Below, one piece after another: positions 54,389 to 63,042 of a stretch of DNA of 64,000 nucleotides (positions within the stretch are counted from its first letter, which is position 1; each line of letters starts with the position of its first letter). The notes beneath the pieces were generated by a model, which was not told the DNA's origin, did no database searches, and was given only the letters and a program-made list of their open reading frames with translations. Both the position numbers and the translations under genes were made by a program. Source of the DNA: Alphaproteobacteria bacterium (GTDB taxonomy: Bacteria > Pseudomonadota > Alphaproteobacteria > Caulobacterales > Parvularculaceae); contig WGLT01000002.1 in NCBI GenBank assembly GCA_016125425.1, positions 62,001 through 126,000 on the forward strand, read 5' to 3'.

Positions 54389-54976
54389 ATGTTCATCCAG
54401 ACCGAAGACACCCCGAATCCGCAGTCCATGAAGTTCAATCCCGGCGAGCCCGTTCTCGGCGAAGGCGCGCCCGGCCTCGATTTTCCTAACGCCGCGGCGG
54501 CCGAGCGCGCCCCGCTCGCCCGCGCCCTGTTCGAAATCGAAGGGGTCGAAGGCGTGTTTCTGGGCGCTGATTTCGTGACCGTGACGAAAAGCGGGAATGC
54601 CGACTGGGCGCATGTGAAACCCTCGGTGCTCGGCGTCATCGCCGATCACCTTCTCGCCGGCCTGCCGGCGGTCGATGAAATGTCGGCGCCGGGCGGGGCG
54701 AAACCCGCGACATGCCTTGACGACTATGAAGGCGAGGACCGCGAAGTGGTCGAACAGATCATCGAGCTGATCGACACGCGCGTGCGCCCGGCCGTCGCGG
54801 CCGATGGCGGCGATATCGTGTTCAAGCATTACGAACCGCGGACGGGAGTCGTCTTCCTGTCGATGCACGGCGCGTGCTCGGGCTGTCCGTCCTCGACGAT
54901 GACGCTGAAAGCCGGCATCGAGAACATGCTGAAGCATTACGTGCCGGAAGTCGTGAAGGTCGAGGCGGTTCAATAG
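54389..54976 (+). CDS. NifU/Nfu-family iron-sulfur scaffold
   Basis: A 195-residue protein started at ATG 54389 (MFIQTEDTPNPQSMKFNPG). An N-terminal Nfu_N domain is followed by a NifU-like C-terminal domain with the cluster-binding CxxC in MHGACSGCPSSTMTLKAGIE. Nfu proteins carry [4Fe-4S] clusters to target enzymes; MiaB, TtcA and lipoate-type enzymes are plausible clients. Relatives are often encoded near tsaB-rimI-fur, as here. Confidence 0.93.
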   Translation: MFIQTEDTPNPQSMKFNPGEPVLGEGAPGLDFPNAAAAERAPLARALFEIEGVEGVFLGADFVTVTKSGNADWAHVKPSVLGVIADHLLAGLPAVDEMSAPGGAKPATCLDDYEGEDREVVEQIIELIDTRVRPAVAADGGDIVFKHYEPRTGVVFLSMHGACSGCPSSTMTLKAGIENMLKHYVPEVVKVEAVQ

Positions 54977-55051
54977 CGCCGCGATGCGCTTCGCTTTCGG
55001 CCGCGCGCGCGCCCTGTTATGACGTCTGACGCAAAAAGAGGAGGCTCGGCC

Positions 55052-55264
55052 ATGTCCAATGTCTACGCCGTGACCAAAATCGTCGGCACGTCGAAGAAAT
55101 CGATCGAGAACGCCGTCGAAAACGCCATCGAAACCGCCTCGCAAACGCTGAAAAACCTGGACTGGTTCGAGGTCAAGGAGACGCGCGGCTTCATCGAGGA
55201 CGGAAAGGTCGCCTATTATCAGGTCGCGCTCGAGATCGGCTTCCGCTACGAAAAGGCGAAGTGA
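55052..55264 (+). CDS. Dodecin
   Basis: A 70-residue protein started at ATG 55052 with GAGGAGG upstream. [36 protein letters not shown] and [13 protein letters not shown] match dodecin, a dodecameric flavin-binding protein that stores or buffers FMN/riboflavin; the DWFEV tryptophan stacks on the flavin. The next gene, a nitroreductase-type flavoenzyme, starts 16 bp downstream, which fits a flavin link. Confidence 0.95.
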   Translation: MSNVYAVTKIVGTSKKSIENAVENAIETASQTLKNLDWFEVKETRGFIEDGKVAYYQVALEIGFRYEKAK

Positions 55265-55280
55265 CGCGAGGGGCCGGACG

Positions 55281-55877
55281 ATGTCCGACAAGATGATCAA
55301 CGACGAGGCGCTGGACATCATTTTCCGCGCCGCGCGCACGCGCAACGGCTTCGAAGACCGCCCGGTGAGCGCGACGCTGATTCAGGCCGTTTACGACCTG
55401 ATGAAATACGGCCCCACCACGGCCAATTCCTGCCCCGCGCGATTCGTTTTCGTCGTCTCGAAAGAAGGCAAGGCCCGGCTTGAACCGCATCTGTCCGAAG
55501 GAAACCGCGCGAAAACCATGAAGGCGCCCTGCTGCGTCATCATCGCCTACGATATGGAGTTTTACGAAAAACTTCCGAAACTCTTTCCGCATACGGATGC
55601 AAGAAGCTGGTTCGTCGGCAAGGACGAAGAATTTTTAAGGACGACGGCGCTGCGCAATGGTTCGCTTCAAGGGGCCTATTTCATGATCGCCGCGCGCGCG
55701 CTCGGCCTCGATTGCGGCCCGATGTCCGGCTTCGATAATGCAGGCGTCGACGAAGAGTTCTTCAAGGGCACGAGCTGGAGATCGAATTTCCTCTGCAATC
55801 TCGGCTACGGCACGGATGAGAAGCTCTTTCCGCGCAATCCTCGCCTTTCCTTCGAGGAAGCCTGTGAAATCGTCTAG
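55281..55877 (+). CDS. RutE/HadB-like nitroreductase-family reductase
   Basis: A 198-residue FMN-dependent enzyme: [67 protein letters not shown] and NFLCNLGYG follow the malonic semialdehyde reductase RutE group. The rest of a rut operon is absent, so the substrate may be another aldehyde or nitro compound. Directly after dodecin. Confidence 0.88.
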   Translation: MSDKMINDEALDIIFRAARTRNGFEDRPVSATLIQAVYDLMKYGPTTANSCPARFVFVVSKEGKARLEPHLSEGNRAKTMKAPCCVIIAYDMEFYEKLPKLFPHTDARSWFVGKDEEFLRTTALRNGSLQGAYFMIAARALGLDCGPMSGFDNAGVDEEFFKGTSWRSNFLCNLGYGTDEKLFPRNPRLSFEEACEIV

Positions 55878-55898
55878 CCGATCCGTCGAACGCTAGCC

Positions 55899-56687
55899 AT
55901 GCGAGCAGCCGCCAAGCAGCGAGCCGTCGCGATTGCGCGCGCCCTCGGCGTTCTGCCGGCTTTCGAAGCGGTGAAATTCGTCGCCGCGGCGGGCGCGGCC
56001 GCGCGCGCTAACCGCGCCTATCTCGCCGCGCATCCCGACTTCGTCGCCCCGCCCTTGTGGTGGATGCATGATATGTACACGCACGCCTCCTATGAGCGCT
56101 ACATGACTTCGGGCGCGGCGACGGCGGCGGCGGTCGCAAAAAGGATCGAGGCCCATATCGAGGCGAAATATCCGCGCGTCGCCGACTGGGGATGCGGCCT
56201 GGCGCGGGTGATCCGCCATCTGCCCGAAAATTATCAGCGAACCGGATTCGACTATAACGCCCGCGCGATCGCCTGGTGCAGAGCGCATATCAAGGGCGCG
56301 CGCTTTGAGACAAACGGCGCGGCGCCGCCGCTGCCCGCCGAACCGGGCGCGTTCGACGCGCTCTATGCGCTGTCGGTGTTCACGCATCTTTCGGCGTCCG
56401 GACACGCCGCATGGATCGCTGAGATCGAGCGCGTTTTGCGGCCCGGCGGTCTTTTCATCGGCGCGTTTCACGCCGCGCCCGGCGCAGGCCAGCTTCTTCC
56501 TGGCGAGCGCGCCCGGTTCGACCGCGGCGAACTTGTCGTGCGCGGCGGCGTGAAGGAAGGCGGGCGCACTTTCACGGCCTTTCAGCCTGAAAGCTGGATC
56601 CGCGTCGAGCTTTTGAAAAATTTCGATATCCTTGAGGGGCCGACGCCTTGCTTCGGTCAGAGCCTGTTCGTGGCGCGGCGGCGTTAA
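55899..56687 (+). CDS. Class I SAM-dependent methyltransferase
   Basis: A 262-residue protein with SAM motif I ADWGCGLARVIRHLP, an acidic residue after strand 2 in GFDYNARAIAWC, and LYALSVFTHLSASGHAAWIAEIERVLRPGG. The N-terminal about 80 residues (PPLWWMHDMYTHASYERYM) are not part of the core fold and may bind the acceptor. Acceptor unknown. Starts 21 bp after the RutE-like gene. Confidence 0.8.
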   Translation: MRAAAKQRAVAIARALGVLPAFEAVKFVAAAGAAARANRAYLAAHPDFVAPPLWWMHDMYTHASYERYMTSGAATAAAVAKRIEAHIEAKYPRVADWGCGLARVIRHLPENYQRTGFDYNARAIAWCRAHIKGARFETNGAAPPLPAEPGAFDALYALSVFTHLSASGHAAWIAEIERVLRPGGLFIGAFHAAPGAGQLLPGERARFDRGELVVRGGVKEGGRTFTAFQPESWIRVELLKNFDILEGPTPCFGQSLFVARRR

Positions 56688-56724
56688 GGCTTGCGCGCGG
56701 CGCCGTCCCGCGCGACAGACAGGC

Positions 56725-57405
56725 ATGATCGTTCTCGGGATCGACACCGCGCTGAAATCCTGTTCGGCCGCCATTCTGCGGGACGGCGAAACGCTGGCGG
56801 AGCGTCGGGCGCCGCTCGAAAAAGGGCATGCCGAGCGCCTTGCGCCCATGGTCGCCGAGGCGCTCGCCGAAGCGCGCGTCGACGCGCGGGATCTTGACCG
56901 GGTGGGCGTCGTCGTCGGACCGGGCGGTTTCGCCGGCGTGCGGGTCGGCCTTGCTTTCGCGCGCGCCTTCGCGCTCGGAACCGAAATCCAGGCGGTGGGC
57001 GTCACGAGCCTCGCCGCGCTCGCCGCAGGGGCGGGCGGGGCCGGTCTCCTTGCGCCGGTGATCGATGCGCGGCGCGGGCAGGTTTACGCCGCGCTCTATG
57101 GTCCGGCGCTTGAAATCATCGAGGCGCCGTTCGTTGCGGCGCCGGAAGAAGCCTGGATCAGGCTGCGTCTCGCCGCGGGCGGCGCGTCCTTCGCGCTGTG
57201 CGGCGCGGGCGCGGAATTGCTCCCCGCGGCGCAAACGCCGATCGCCGGCGCGGAGGACGAGATCGACCCGAAAATCGTCGCGCGCCTGGCCGCCGCGGCC
57301 GCGGCGCCCGCGGGCCCGCCGGCCCCGCTTTATCTTCGTCCGCCCGACGCCAAACCGGGCGGGCCCTCGCTCTTTGCGGAGCTGGTCGGCGGGCGGCGCT
57401 CATGA
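56725..57405 (+). CDS. tsaB: tRNA threonylcarbamoyladenosine biosynthesis protein TsaB
   Basis: A 226-residue inactive-Kae1-like protein started at ATG 56725 (MIVLGIDTALKSCSAAIL). It shows RAPLEKGHAERLAPMVAEAL and VVGPGGFAGVRVGLAFARAFAL, typical of TsaB, which dimerises with TsaD for t6A synthesis. Its TGA overlaps the rimI ATG (ATGA at 57402-57405). Confidence 0.95.
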   Translation: MIVLGIDTALKSCSAAILRDGETLAERRAPLEKGHAERLAPMVAEALAEARVDARDLDRVGVVVGPGGFAGVRVGLAFARAFALGTEIQAVGVTSLAALAAGAGGAGLLAPVIDARRGQVYAALYGPALEIIEAPFVAAPEEAWIRLRLAAGGASFALCGAGAELLPAAQTPIAGAEDEIDPKIVARLAAAAAAPAGPPAPLYLRPPDAKPGGPSLFAELVGGRRS

Positions 57406-57878
57406 GCAATTGGCGCGTCGAAGCCGCTGCGCCCGCCCGCGCCGACGAGGTCGCGGCGATCGAACGGGCCGCCTTCGGCGCGGCGAGCTGGGGCGAAGAC
57501 AGCGTGCGGCAGGGGCTCAAGGCGCCCTATGTCGTATCGCTTCTCGCCTATCGCGGCGACGATCCGGCGCCGAAAGGATTTTTGATGTGGCGGCGTCTCG
57601 GCGAGGAAGCCGAGATTCTGACGCTCGGCGTCATCAGCGACTCAAGGCGCAGGGGCGGCGCGGACGCGCTGCTCGAAGCCGCGCTCGCCCAAGCGGTCGG
57701 CGAAGGCGTGCGCTCGATGTTTCTCGAAGTTGAGGCCGGCAACGAGGCCGCGCGCGCGCTTTACGCAAAGCACGGTTTCGCCCAGGTCGGCGAGCGGCGC
57801 GGTTATTATAAAAACGGCGCCGACGCGCTGGTCCTTCGCAAGACCCTCGCGGTTTTGCCGTCGGCCGAAAGCGCGTAA
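57402..57878 (+). CDS. rimI: Ribosomal-protein alanine N-acetyltransferase RimI-like
   Basis: A 158-residue GNAT enzyme coupled to tsaB by an ATGA overlap. The acetyl-CoA loop is SRRRGGADALLEAAL and the C-terminal RimI pattern EVEAGNEAARALYAKHGFAQVGERRGYYKNGADALVL is clear. It acetylates the N-terminal alanine of a ribosomal protein (S18 in E. coli). tsaB-rimI-fur order is typical of alphaproteobacteria. Confidence 0.92.
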   Translation: MSNWRVEAAAPARADEVAAIERAAFGAASWGEDSVRQGLKAPYVVSLLAYRGDDPAPKGFLMWRRLGEEAEILTLGVISDSRRRGGADALLEAALAQAVGEGVRSMFLEVEAGNEAARALYAKHGFAQVGERRGYYKNGADALVLRKTLAVLPSAESA

Positions 57879-57923
57879 GCTGCCTGGCGGCGGCGCGCCC
57901 TATTCGACGGAGCGATTTTACTC

Positions 57924-58340
57924 ATGGACCGGCTGGAAAAGATTTGCATCGACAAAGGCATGCGGATGACCGAGCAGCGCCGCGTCATCGCCCGCGTGCT
58001 CTCCGCCGCGGAAGATCATCCGGATGTCGAGGAAATCCACCGGCGCGCGGCCGAAATCGACCCGCGCATTTCGATCGCCACCGTCTATCGCACCATGCGC
58101 CTGTTCGAGGACGCCGGCGTCGTCGAACGCCATGATTTTCAGGACGGGCGCTCGCGTTACGAGGAATCGACGGAGTTCCATCACGATCATCTGATCGATG
58201 TGAAGTCCGGCGCGGTGATCGAGTTCGTCAACGAAGAAATCGAAAAGCTGCAACAGAAGATCGCCGAACAGCACGGCTACAAGCTCGTCGCGCATCGTCT
58301 GGAGCTTTACGGTGTGCCGCTGCGCAAGGACGCCAAATAG
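57924..58340 (+). CDS. fur: Fur-family metalloregulator
   Basis: A 138-residue Fur-like repressor: winged helix with HPDVEEIHRRAAEIDPRISIATVYRTM, then the metal-binding SRYEESTEFHHDHLIDVKSG. The C-terminal CxxC structural zinc pair of E. coli Fur is absent, as in alphaproteobacterial Fur/Mur proteins, so it may sense Mn(II) or Fe(II). It follows tsaB-rimI; miaB, often next in relatives, lies elsewhere (40858). Confidence 0.93.
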   Translation: MDRLEKICIDKGMRMTEQRRVIARVLSAAEDHPDVEEIHRRAAEIDPRISIATVYRTMRLFEDAGVVERHDFQDGRSRYEESTEFHHDHLIDVKSGAVIEFVNEEIEKLQQKIAEQHGYKLVAHRLELYGVPLRKDAK

Positions 58341-58353
58341 CCGCGCGTCCCGT

Positions 58354-58962
58354 TCAGCGCGCGGGCGCGGCCCGCCAGGCGAAGGCGTCGAGGATCAGAT
58401 CGATCACCTCATCGAGCTCGCCGGAGAGAAGTTCGAAATCGCCCTCGTGAAAAACCGCGGGGCTCGTGAAGCGATAGACCGCATCCTGAATGATTTTCGC
58501 CGTCCGCTGCGCGTCGACGCGCGGGAACACCCCGCTTTGCGCGCCCTCTTCCAGGATTTGCGCGATCAGCTCGTTTTCGGCGGTCTCCCAGTCGACGGCG
58601 AATTCCGGCCGCTCCTTCAAGATTTCTTCGGAGAGTTCATAGGCCTTGGGCCGATTGTGAAACCGGTCATACGCAATCCGGAAATTGGTCTTGAGAAGGC
58701 TGCGAAGCCGGCCCTGCGGGGTAAGCCCGGGCTCGTTCGCCACGCGTTTCAGGCGCGCGATCTGGTCGCGCTGGAGGGAGCGGACAAAGGTCTGGGCGAT
58801 GTCCATCTTCGATGGGAAATACCGGTAGACATTGCCGGTGGACATGTTGCAGTCCTTGGCTATCTCCGACATTGTCGTCTTGCCGTAGCCGTAATGAAGG
58901 AATCGCGAACTCGCCGCGTGGAGTATCTTTTTGGCGGTGTCGTCGAGGCTTTCCGTCGCCAT
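58354..58962 (-). CDS. TetR-family transcriptional regulator
   Basis: A 202-residue regulator with an N-terminal TetR helix-turn-helix TTMSEIAKDCNMSTGNVYRYF at 29-49 followed by PSKMDIAQTF, and a helical ligand-binding C-terminal part. Divergent from gpsA with 67 bp between starts and an operator-like inverted repeat between them, so it probably controls itself and possibly gpsA. Ligand unknown. Confidence 0.9.
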   Translation of the reverse strand: MATESLDDTAKKILHAASSRFLHYGYGKTTMSEIAKDCNMSTGNVYRYFPSKMDIAQTFVRSLQRDQIARLKRVANEPGLTPQGRLRSLLKTNFRIAYDRFHNRPKAYELSEEILKERPEFAVDWETAENELIAQILEEGAQSGVFPRVDAQRTAKIIQDAVYRFTSPAVFHEGDFELLSGELDEVIDLILDAFAWRAAPAR

Positions 58963-58983
58963 ATTCCGGGGCCGTTGGTTCTG

Positions 58984-59000
58984 ACCATTTTATAAACGGT
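58984..59000. promoter_or_regulatory. TetR-type operator between tetR and gpsA
   Basis: ACCATTTTATAAACGGT is an inverted repeat with arms ACCnTTT and AAAnGGT around a 3-bp centre. It lies 21 bp before the tetR start and 29 bp before the gpsA start, a good position for dual control. Confidence 0.55.
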
Positions 59001-59029
59001 TCAACATTCAATTCAATCAAGGTGGTGCA

Positions 59030-60046
59030 GTGAAGCAGGGCGCGGCCTTCGGAAGGGTTTCAGTGATCGGCGGCGGCGCATGGGGGTCAGCGCTCGCCAA
59101 TCTCGCTGCTCATAACGGAATCGAAACGTTAATCTGGGCGCGCGAGACGGAGGTCGCGGACGCGATCAATGCGCGACATGAGAACGCGGTCTATCTGCCG
59201 GGCGTGAGGCTGCACACGGCGCTCAAGGCGACGTGCGATCTCGCTGCGGCGGCGGACAAGGCCGACGCCTTTCTGCTCGTCGCGCCGGCGCAGCATTGCC
59301 GCGGCATCCTCGCCGCTCTGAAATCCGCCGGAGCGGACGCGGACGCGCCGATCGCGCTTTGCGCCAAGGGCATAGAACAGGGAACCGACGCCCTGCCCTC
59401 GCAGGTCATATCGGCGGTATGGCCGAGCGCCCGGCCGGCCGTACTGTCCGGGCCGAGTTTCGCGCGCGACGTCGCGCTCGGATTACCGACCGCCGTCACG
59501 CTCGCCTGCGCCGACGCTTCGCTCGGCGCCAGATGGATCGCAACCGTCGGCGCGCCGCATTTCCGGCCCTACCTGTCGGACGACATCATCGGCGCCGAAC
59601 TCGGCGGCGCGGTGAAGAACGTGCTCGCGATCGCCGCCGGCGTGGTCGAAGGCAAAGGTCTCGGCGAAAGCGCGCGCGCCGCGCTCATCACGCGCGGCTT
59701 TGCGGAGTTTCAGCGACTCGGGCGGGCGCTCGGCGCCAAGAGCGAGACGATGGCGGGCCTTTCCGGGCTCGGCGATCTCATTCTCACCGCCTCCTCGCGC
59801 CAGTCGCGCAATATGTCGCTCGGGGTCGAACTCGGAAAAGGCCGGAAGGCGGCGGAGGTGCTGGCCGAACGCGTCTCGGTCGCAGAGGGCGTTTTCACCG
59901 CGCCGGCGCTCGCGCAGCTCGCCGAGCGCCGCGGCGTCGACATGCCGATCGCCGCGGCGGTCGCCGCGCTTGTCGCGGATGAAATGACGGTCGACGAGGT
60001 CATTGCGGGCCTGTTGTCGCGGCCCTTCAAACACGAGACGGCGTGA
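59030..60046 (+). CDS. gpsA: Glycerol-3-phosphate dehydrogenase [NAD(P)+]
   Basis: A 338-residue enzyme starting at GTG 59030 after AAGGTGG. It shows VIGGGAWGSALANLAAHNG, the substrate loop VLSGPSFARDVALGLPTAV, the catalytic lysine in GGAVKNVLAIAAGVVEG, and GLGDLILTASSRQSRNMSLG. It makes sn-glycerol-3-phosphate for phospholipids. Length and motifs are normal. Divergent from tetR. Confidence 0.97.
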   Translation: MKQGAAFGRVSVIGGGAWGSALANLAAHNGIETLIWARETEVADAINARHENAVYLPGVRLHTALKATCDLAAAADKADAFLLVAPAQHCRGILAALKSAGADADAPIALCAKGIEQGTDALPSQVISAVWPSARPAVLSGPSFARDVALGLPTAVTLACADASLGARWIATVGAPHFRPYLSDDIIGAELGGAVKNVLAIAAGVVEGKGLGESARAALITRGFAEFQRLGRALGAKSETMAGLSGLGDLILTASSRQSRNMSLGVELGKGRKAAEVLAERVSVAEGVFTAPALAQLAERRGVDMPIAAAVAALVADEMTVDEVIAGLLSRPFKHETA

Positions 60047-60131
60047 TTGCCGAAGGCGAGGAATATTCGCTACCGCTGCATGCGGCCTGCGGCCCATGCC
60101 GCCCAGGCGGAACGAATGGAAGGCGAGCCTT

Positions 60132-60830
60132 ATGTCGACGTCGAAAACGTTTGCTGCAATCATGGCGGCGGCCGCCGTCCTGTCGGGCGTCGCGAGGGCC
60201 GCGCAGGACCAGTCCCAACCCCGATTCGCGGAAGAGATCTCCGTTTTCGGCGTCGAGGATGAAATCTATCCGCCGGCGCCGTGCGCCACGCTCTTCCTCG
60301 GTAGTTCGTCGATACGATTCTGGTTCCGCCTCGCCCAGGATTTTCCGAAGCGCGAAACCATTCGCCGGGGATTTGGCGGATCGACCATCGCCGACGCGAA
60401 TTATTACTTTGACAGGATTGTCGCCCCCTATCATCCGCGCGCGATCGTTTTTTACGCCGGCGAGAACGACATCAACGCCGGCGAATCCCCGGAAGGGGTG
60501 CTGGACGATCTGGAGACATTCCTGGCGAAGAAGACCGCCGCGCTCGGCGACACGCCCGTCTATTTCATATCGATCAAGCCTTCGAAGGCGCGCCTTGACG
60601 ACCTCCCGAAGCAAACGGAAGCGAACCGTCTCATCGCCGCGCTCGCCGCTCGACGCGCAGACCTTGTTTATGTCGATGTCGCAAGCGCGATGCTCGAAAA
60701 CGGCGCGCCCAAGGATATTTTCATCAGCGACAATCTGCACATGAACCACACAGGTTATGCGATCTGGCGAAATATCATCGGCAAAGCGCTGAGAGACGCG
60801 CCGGCGTCGAAAGCGCCAAATTGCCAGTAA
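60132..60830 (+). CDS. Secreted SGNH/GDSL-family hydrolase
   Basis: A 232-residue protein started at ATG 60132 with a signal peptide (MSTSKTFAAIMAAAAVLSGVARAA). The SGNH residues are readable: Ser in LFLGSSSIRFW, Gly in RGFGGSTIAD, Asn in YAGENDINAG and the Asp-x-x-His pair in SDNLHMNHTGYAIW. Likely a periplasmic or outer esterase/acyl hydrolase; substrate unknown. It lies 85 bp after gpsA. Confidence 0.87.
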   Translation: MSTSKTFAAIMAAAAVLSGVARAAQDQSQPRFAEEISVFGVEDEIYPPAPCATLFLGSSSIRFWFRLAQDFPKRETIRRGFGGSTIADANYYFDRIVAPYHPRAIVFYAGENDINAGESPEGVLDDLETFLAKKTAALGDTPVYFISIKPSKARLDDLPKQTEANRLIAALAARRADLVYVDVASAMLENGAPKDIFISDNLHMNHTGYAIWRNIIGKALRDAPASKAPNCQ

Positions 60831-60888
60831 CCCGTCTCTTCAAAGGCGATCGGCTCGACCGCAGGGCCGGAGCCGGCGCCGCCGGCCG

Positions 60889-61401
60889 TCAGTGTCGTGA
60901 CGAATGGCCCGCCAGAAGCGCGTCCAGCTGTTCGAACTGCTCGGGCATGCCGCTCTCCATTCCTTCACAGGCCTGCTCGAGCGCTTCTTTGGAGGGATAG
61001 CGTTCGCGCAGAACCAGCAGCGTCTTGCCGTTTTTCTCCTCAAAGGTCACCGTCGTCACGGCGCCGGCGGCGCTTTCCTCATTCGTCCAGGCGAGGCGCG
61101 CACACGGCGCGACCTCCGTATATTCGCCGAAGAAGGCCATGGGCTGCTCGGATGCGGCGTGAGCGAATTCGAGCCGGTACCGGCCTCCGACCCGAACGTC
61201 CATTTCGCAGGAAAGCAGGGTGAGGCCCGACGATTTCGGCGCCCACCATCGCATGAAAAGTTCGGGCTTCGTCCACGCTTCGTAGACGAGGCGCGCCGGC
61301 GCGTTGAAAGCGCGCGTGACAACGAGTTCGCGCTCAGACGCCCGCTCGACCGTCGTCGGATTTTTACCGGGGCCGAATTCGCTTTCCTTTCCTGCGCCCA
61401 T
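60889..61401 (-). CDS. SRPBCC-family protein (AHSA1-like)
   Basis: A 170-residue START-like protein: LVVTRAFNAPARLVYEAWTKPELFMRWWAP, the RYRLEFAHAASEQPMAFFGEYTEV strands and VTTVTFEEKNGKTLLVLRERYPSKEAL. This AHSA1 (activator of Hsp90 ATPase homologue 1-like) group is usually encoded right after a small ArsR regulator; here it overlaps the arsR stop by 38 bp. Likely binds a hydrophobic small molecule; function unknown. Confidence 0.88.
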   Translation of the reverse strand: MGAGKESEFGPGKNPTTVERASERELVVTRAFNAPARLVYEAWTKPELFMRWWAPKSSGLTLLSCEMDVRVGGRYRLEFAHAASEQPMAFFGEYTEVAPCARLAWTNEESAAGAVTTVTFEEKNGKTLLVLRERYPSKEALEQACEGMESGMPEQFEQLDALLAGHSSRH

Positions 61402-61744
61402 GGGCCTGCTCCTTCCGTTTCAAATCTTCGACAACGTCGTCCAACGCATCGAAGCGCGCGTCCCAGATCCGGCCGAAACGCTCGATCCAGGCCGCCTCAT
61501 CCTCGAGCCGCCGCGGACCCAATCTGCAAATCCGCATGCGGCCGATCTTTTCCGTCTCGACGAGTTCGGCCTGCTCCAGGACGCCGACATGCTTCTTCAT
61601 GCCCGTGAGGGTCATGCGGAATCTGTCGGCAAGCTCCGTGATCGAGGCGTCTTTCCGCCCAAGATGCTCCAGCACCCCGCGCCGGGTGGGGTCCGACAGC
61701 GCAGCGAAAGCAGCGTCAAGGCGCGCCGTATTAAACTGAACCAT
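61364..61744 (-). CDS. ArsR-family regulator (SRPBCC-operon type)
   Basis: A 126-residue winged-helix protein: MVQFNTARLDAAFAALSDPTRRGVLEHLGRKDASITELA then MTLTGMKKHVGVLEQAELVETEKIGRMRICRL. No CxC metal motif, so it is not a classic arsenic or metal sensor. The first codons (ATG-GTT-CAG) lie inside a perfect 20-bp palindrome that should be its own operator. Co-transcribed with the SRPBCC gene. Confidence 0.92.
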   Translation of the reverse strand: MVQFNTARLDAAFAALSDPTRRGVLEHLGRKDASITELADRFRMTLTGMKKHVGVLEQAELVETEKIGRMRICRLGPRRLEDEAAWIERFGRIWDARFDALDDVVEDLKRKEQAHGRRKGKRIRPR

Positions 61745-61782
61745 ATGGTTCAGTATATAGATCGAAAGCCGATGCGGCGCAA
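61735..61782 (-). promoter_or_regulatory. arsR promoter and palindromic operator overlapping the start codon
   Basis: The perfect palindrome ACTGAACCATATGGTTCAGT (61735-61754) has the arsR ATG at its centre. On the minus strand TTGCGC (61782-61777), 17 bp, TATATA (61759-61754) form a promoter; the -10 ends 9 nt before the ATG, so the mRNA would begin at or next to the start codon (leaderless). Confidence 0.65.
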
Positions 61783-61843
61783 GCTGACTTTTGACGCGTT
61801 CGCCGACGGCGGCGCTGGGCGCAGGCCGGAAAGCGGCTTCTGT

Positions 61844-62506
61844 CTATCGCGCGCTTCCGCGTTCGACGCCGAGGCGGTCTTCATAGGCGTTCAGCGTTTT
61901 CACAAAGGCCGGCCTGCCTTCGCAGCGTTCGCGATATCGCTCGATATCGGGATAAGCGCGGAGAATTTGGGTTTTTCGCAACTCGCGCAGCACGCAAACG
62001 AGCATGATATCGGCGACAGTGAAATCATCGCCGATCGCGAAACTCTGCGCCGCCAGCCTTTCGTCGATCTGCGGCAGGAACCGCCCCAGAATTTCGGCGT
62101 TCCACGGACGCAGCCCTTTCATATGAGGATTTGAGTCGCCCATCAGATCGGCGAAGAAAACCGGCAGCGCGAACGGCTCGATATTGCTCAGCGCAGTGAT
62201 CAGCCAGCGATAGACTTGCGCGCGCCCTTTGGGATCGCGCGGGATCAGTTTTCCTGATTTTTCGGCAAGGTACAAAAGAATAGCGCCCGATTCCGTTAGG
62301 ATGTAGCCGTCATCGTCGATCGCCGGAACCTGTTTGAACGGATTGATCTTTCCGTACCCGGCAAGATCCTGCAGGCCGTTCGGGCCGCAGTCGAGGCCGA
62401 TCGTTTCATAGGAGATTTCGCACTCCTCCAGAGCCCAGAGCGCGCGGATGTCGCGCGTGTAACCCCAAAGAGCCTGCGGCAGCGATTTGAAAACGTAGAC
62501 TTTCAT
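61844..62506 (-). CDS. Glutathione S-transferase family protein
   Basis: A 220-residue protein started at ATG 62506 (MKVYVFKSLPQALWGYTRDIRALWALEE). The thioredoxin-like N-terminal domain has FKQVPAIDDDGYILTESGAILLYLAEKSG (the cis-proline and SNAIL-like glutathione contacts), and the all-helical C-terminal domain includes FAIGDDFTVADIMLVCVLRE. Substrate unknown. The frame extends far upstream but becomes non-GST sequence. About 100 bp downstream lies the arsR start region. Confidence 0.87.
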   Translation of the reverse strand: MKVYVFKSLPQALWGYTRDIRALWALEECEISYETIGLDCGPNGLQDLAGYGKINPFKQVPAIDDDGYILTESGAILLYLAEKSGKLIPRDPKGRAQVYRWLITALSNIEPFALPVFFADLMGDSNPHMKGLRPWNAEILGRFLPQIDERLAAQSFAIGDDFTVADIMLVCVLRELRKTQILRAYPDIERYRERCEGRPAFVKTLNAYEDRLGVERGSAR

Positions 62507-63042
62507 GGGCCTGATGTTGCCGGAAACGGGGCGCCGGCCATCGCGCGGGTCGTGAGGCGCGCACATGCTCGCAATTGCCCGCTCGCAAACCGGCGATCCT
62601 GGAACCATAGAGCAATTCAATAGGCTGAACAGGCCGCGCGCCGCCGGGGAACGGGAAATCTTCGCCCGCGAAAACGCGAAAACATTGTCGCAAATTTCCG
62701 CGCGGCGAAGTTGAAATCGCGCGCTCGCGCAAAATTTTTTCGGTTCCGCGCGGCCGCGCCGCGCGGGCAGACTCGCCCTTCCGGAGACGCCAATAAGGCG
62801 AATGCCCCGATGAGGGGGTTCGATAGATATCAACCGGCCTGCGCGCGAGCTTACCTTCGATGCGTCGCCCGTTTCGGCGCGCCTGGCGGCCGGGCGGACG
62901 GCGCGCGTTTCGCTCTTTGACATTGTGAAAGTCATCGCCGGATCGGCCCTGACGCTGTTCCGGCGCCAAAAGAAACGCCGGTCCCCGCGCGCGCCGCCCC
63001 CTGCGCGCGGGGACCGCGGCCCGGACGCGCTCTCAGCTTTGA
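62507..63042. other. Intergenic region without a supported gene
   Basis: A 536-bp stretch upstream of the GST gene. Short open frames here are arginine-rich or mirror other frames and have no ribosome site, so I call none. It must hold the GST promoter. The only clear structure is the hairpin at 62980-63015. Confidence 0.5.
62967..63015 (-). terminator. Possible terminator after the 120-aa membrane protein gene
   Basis: GGTCCCCGCGCG and CGCGCGGGGACC form a perfect 12-bp stem with a 12-nt loop (62980-63015), 27 nt past the stop on the minus strand. The tail is GGCGTTTCTTTTGG; the T run is displaced, so termination efficiency is uncertain. Confidence 0.45.

Noticed and set aside
60840-60890. 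GC-rich hairpin between the SGNH hydrolase and SRPBCC genes
   Set aside because: A stem is possible (GGCCGG...CCGGCC) but no T tract follows on either strand.
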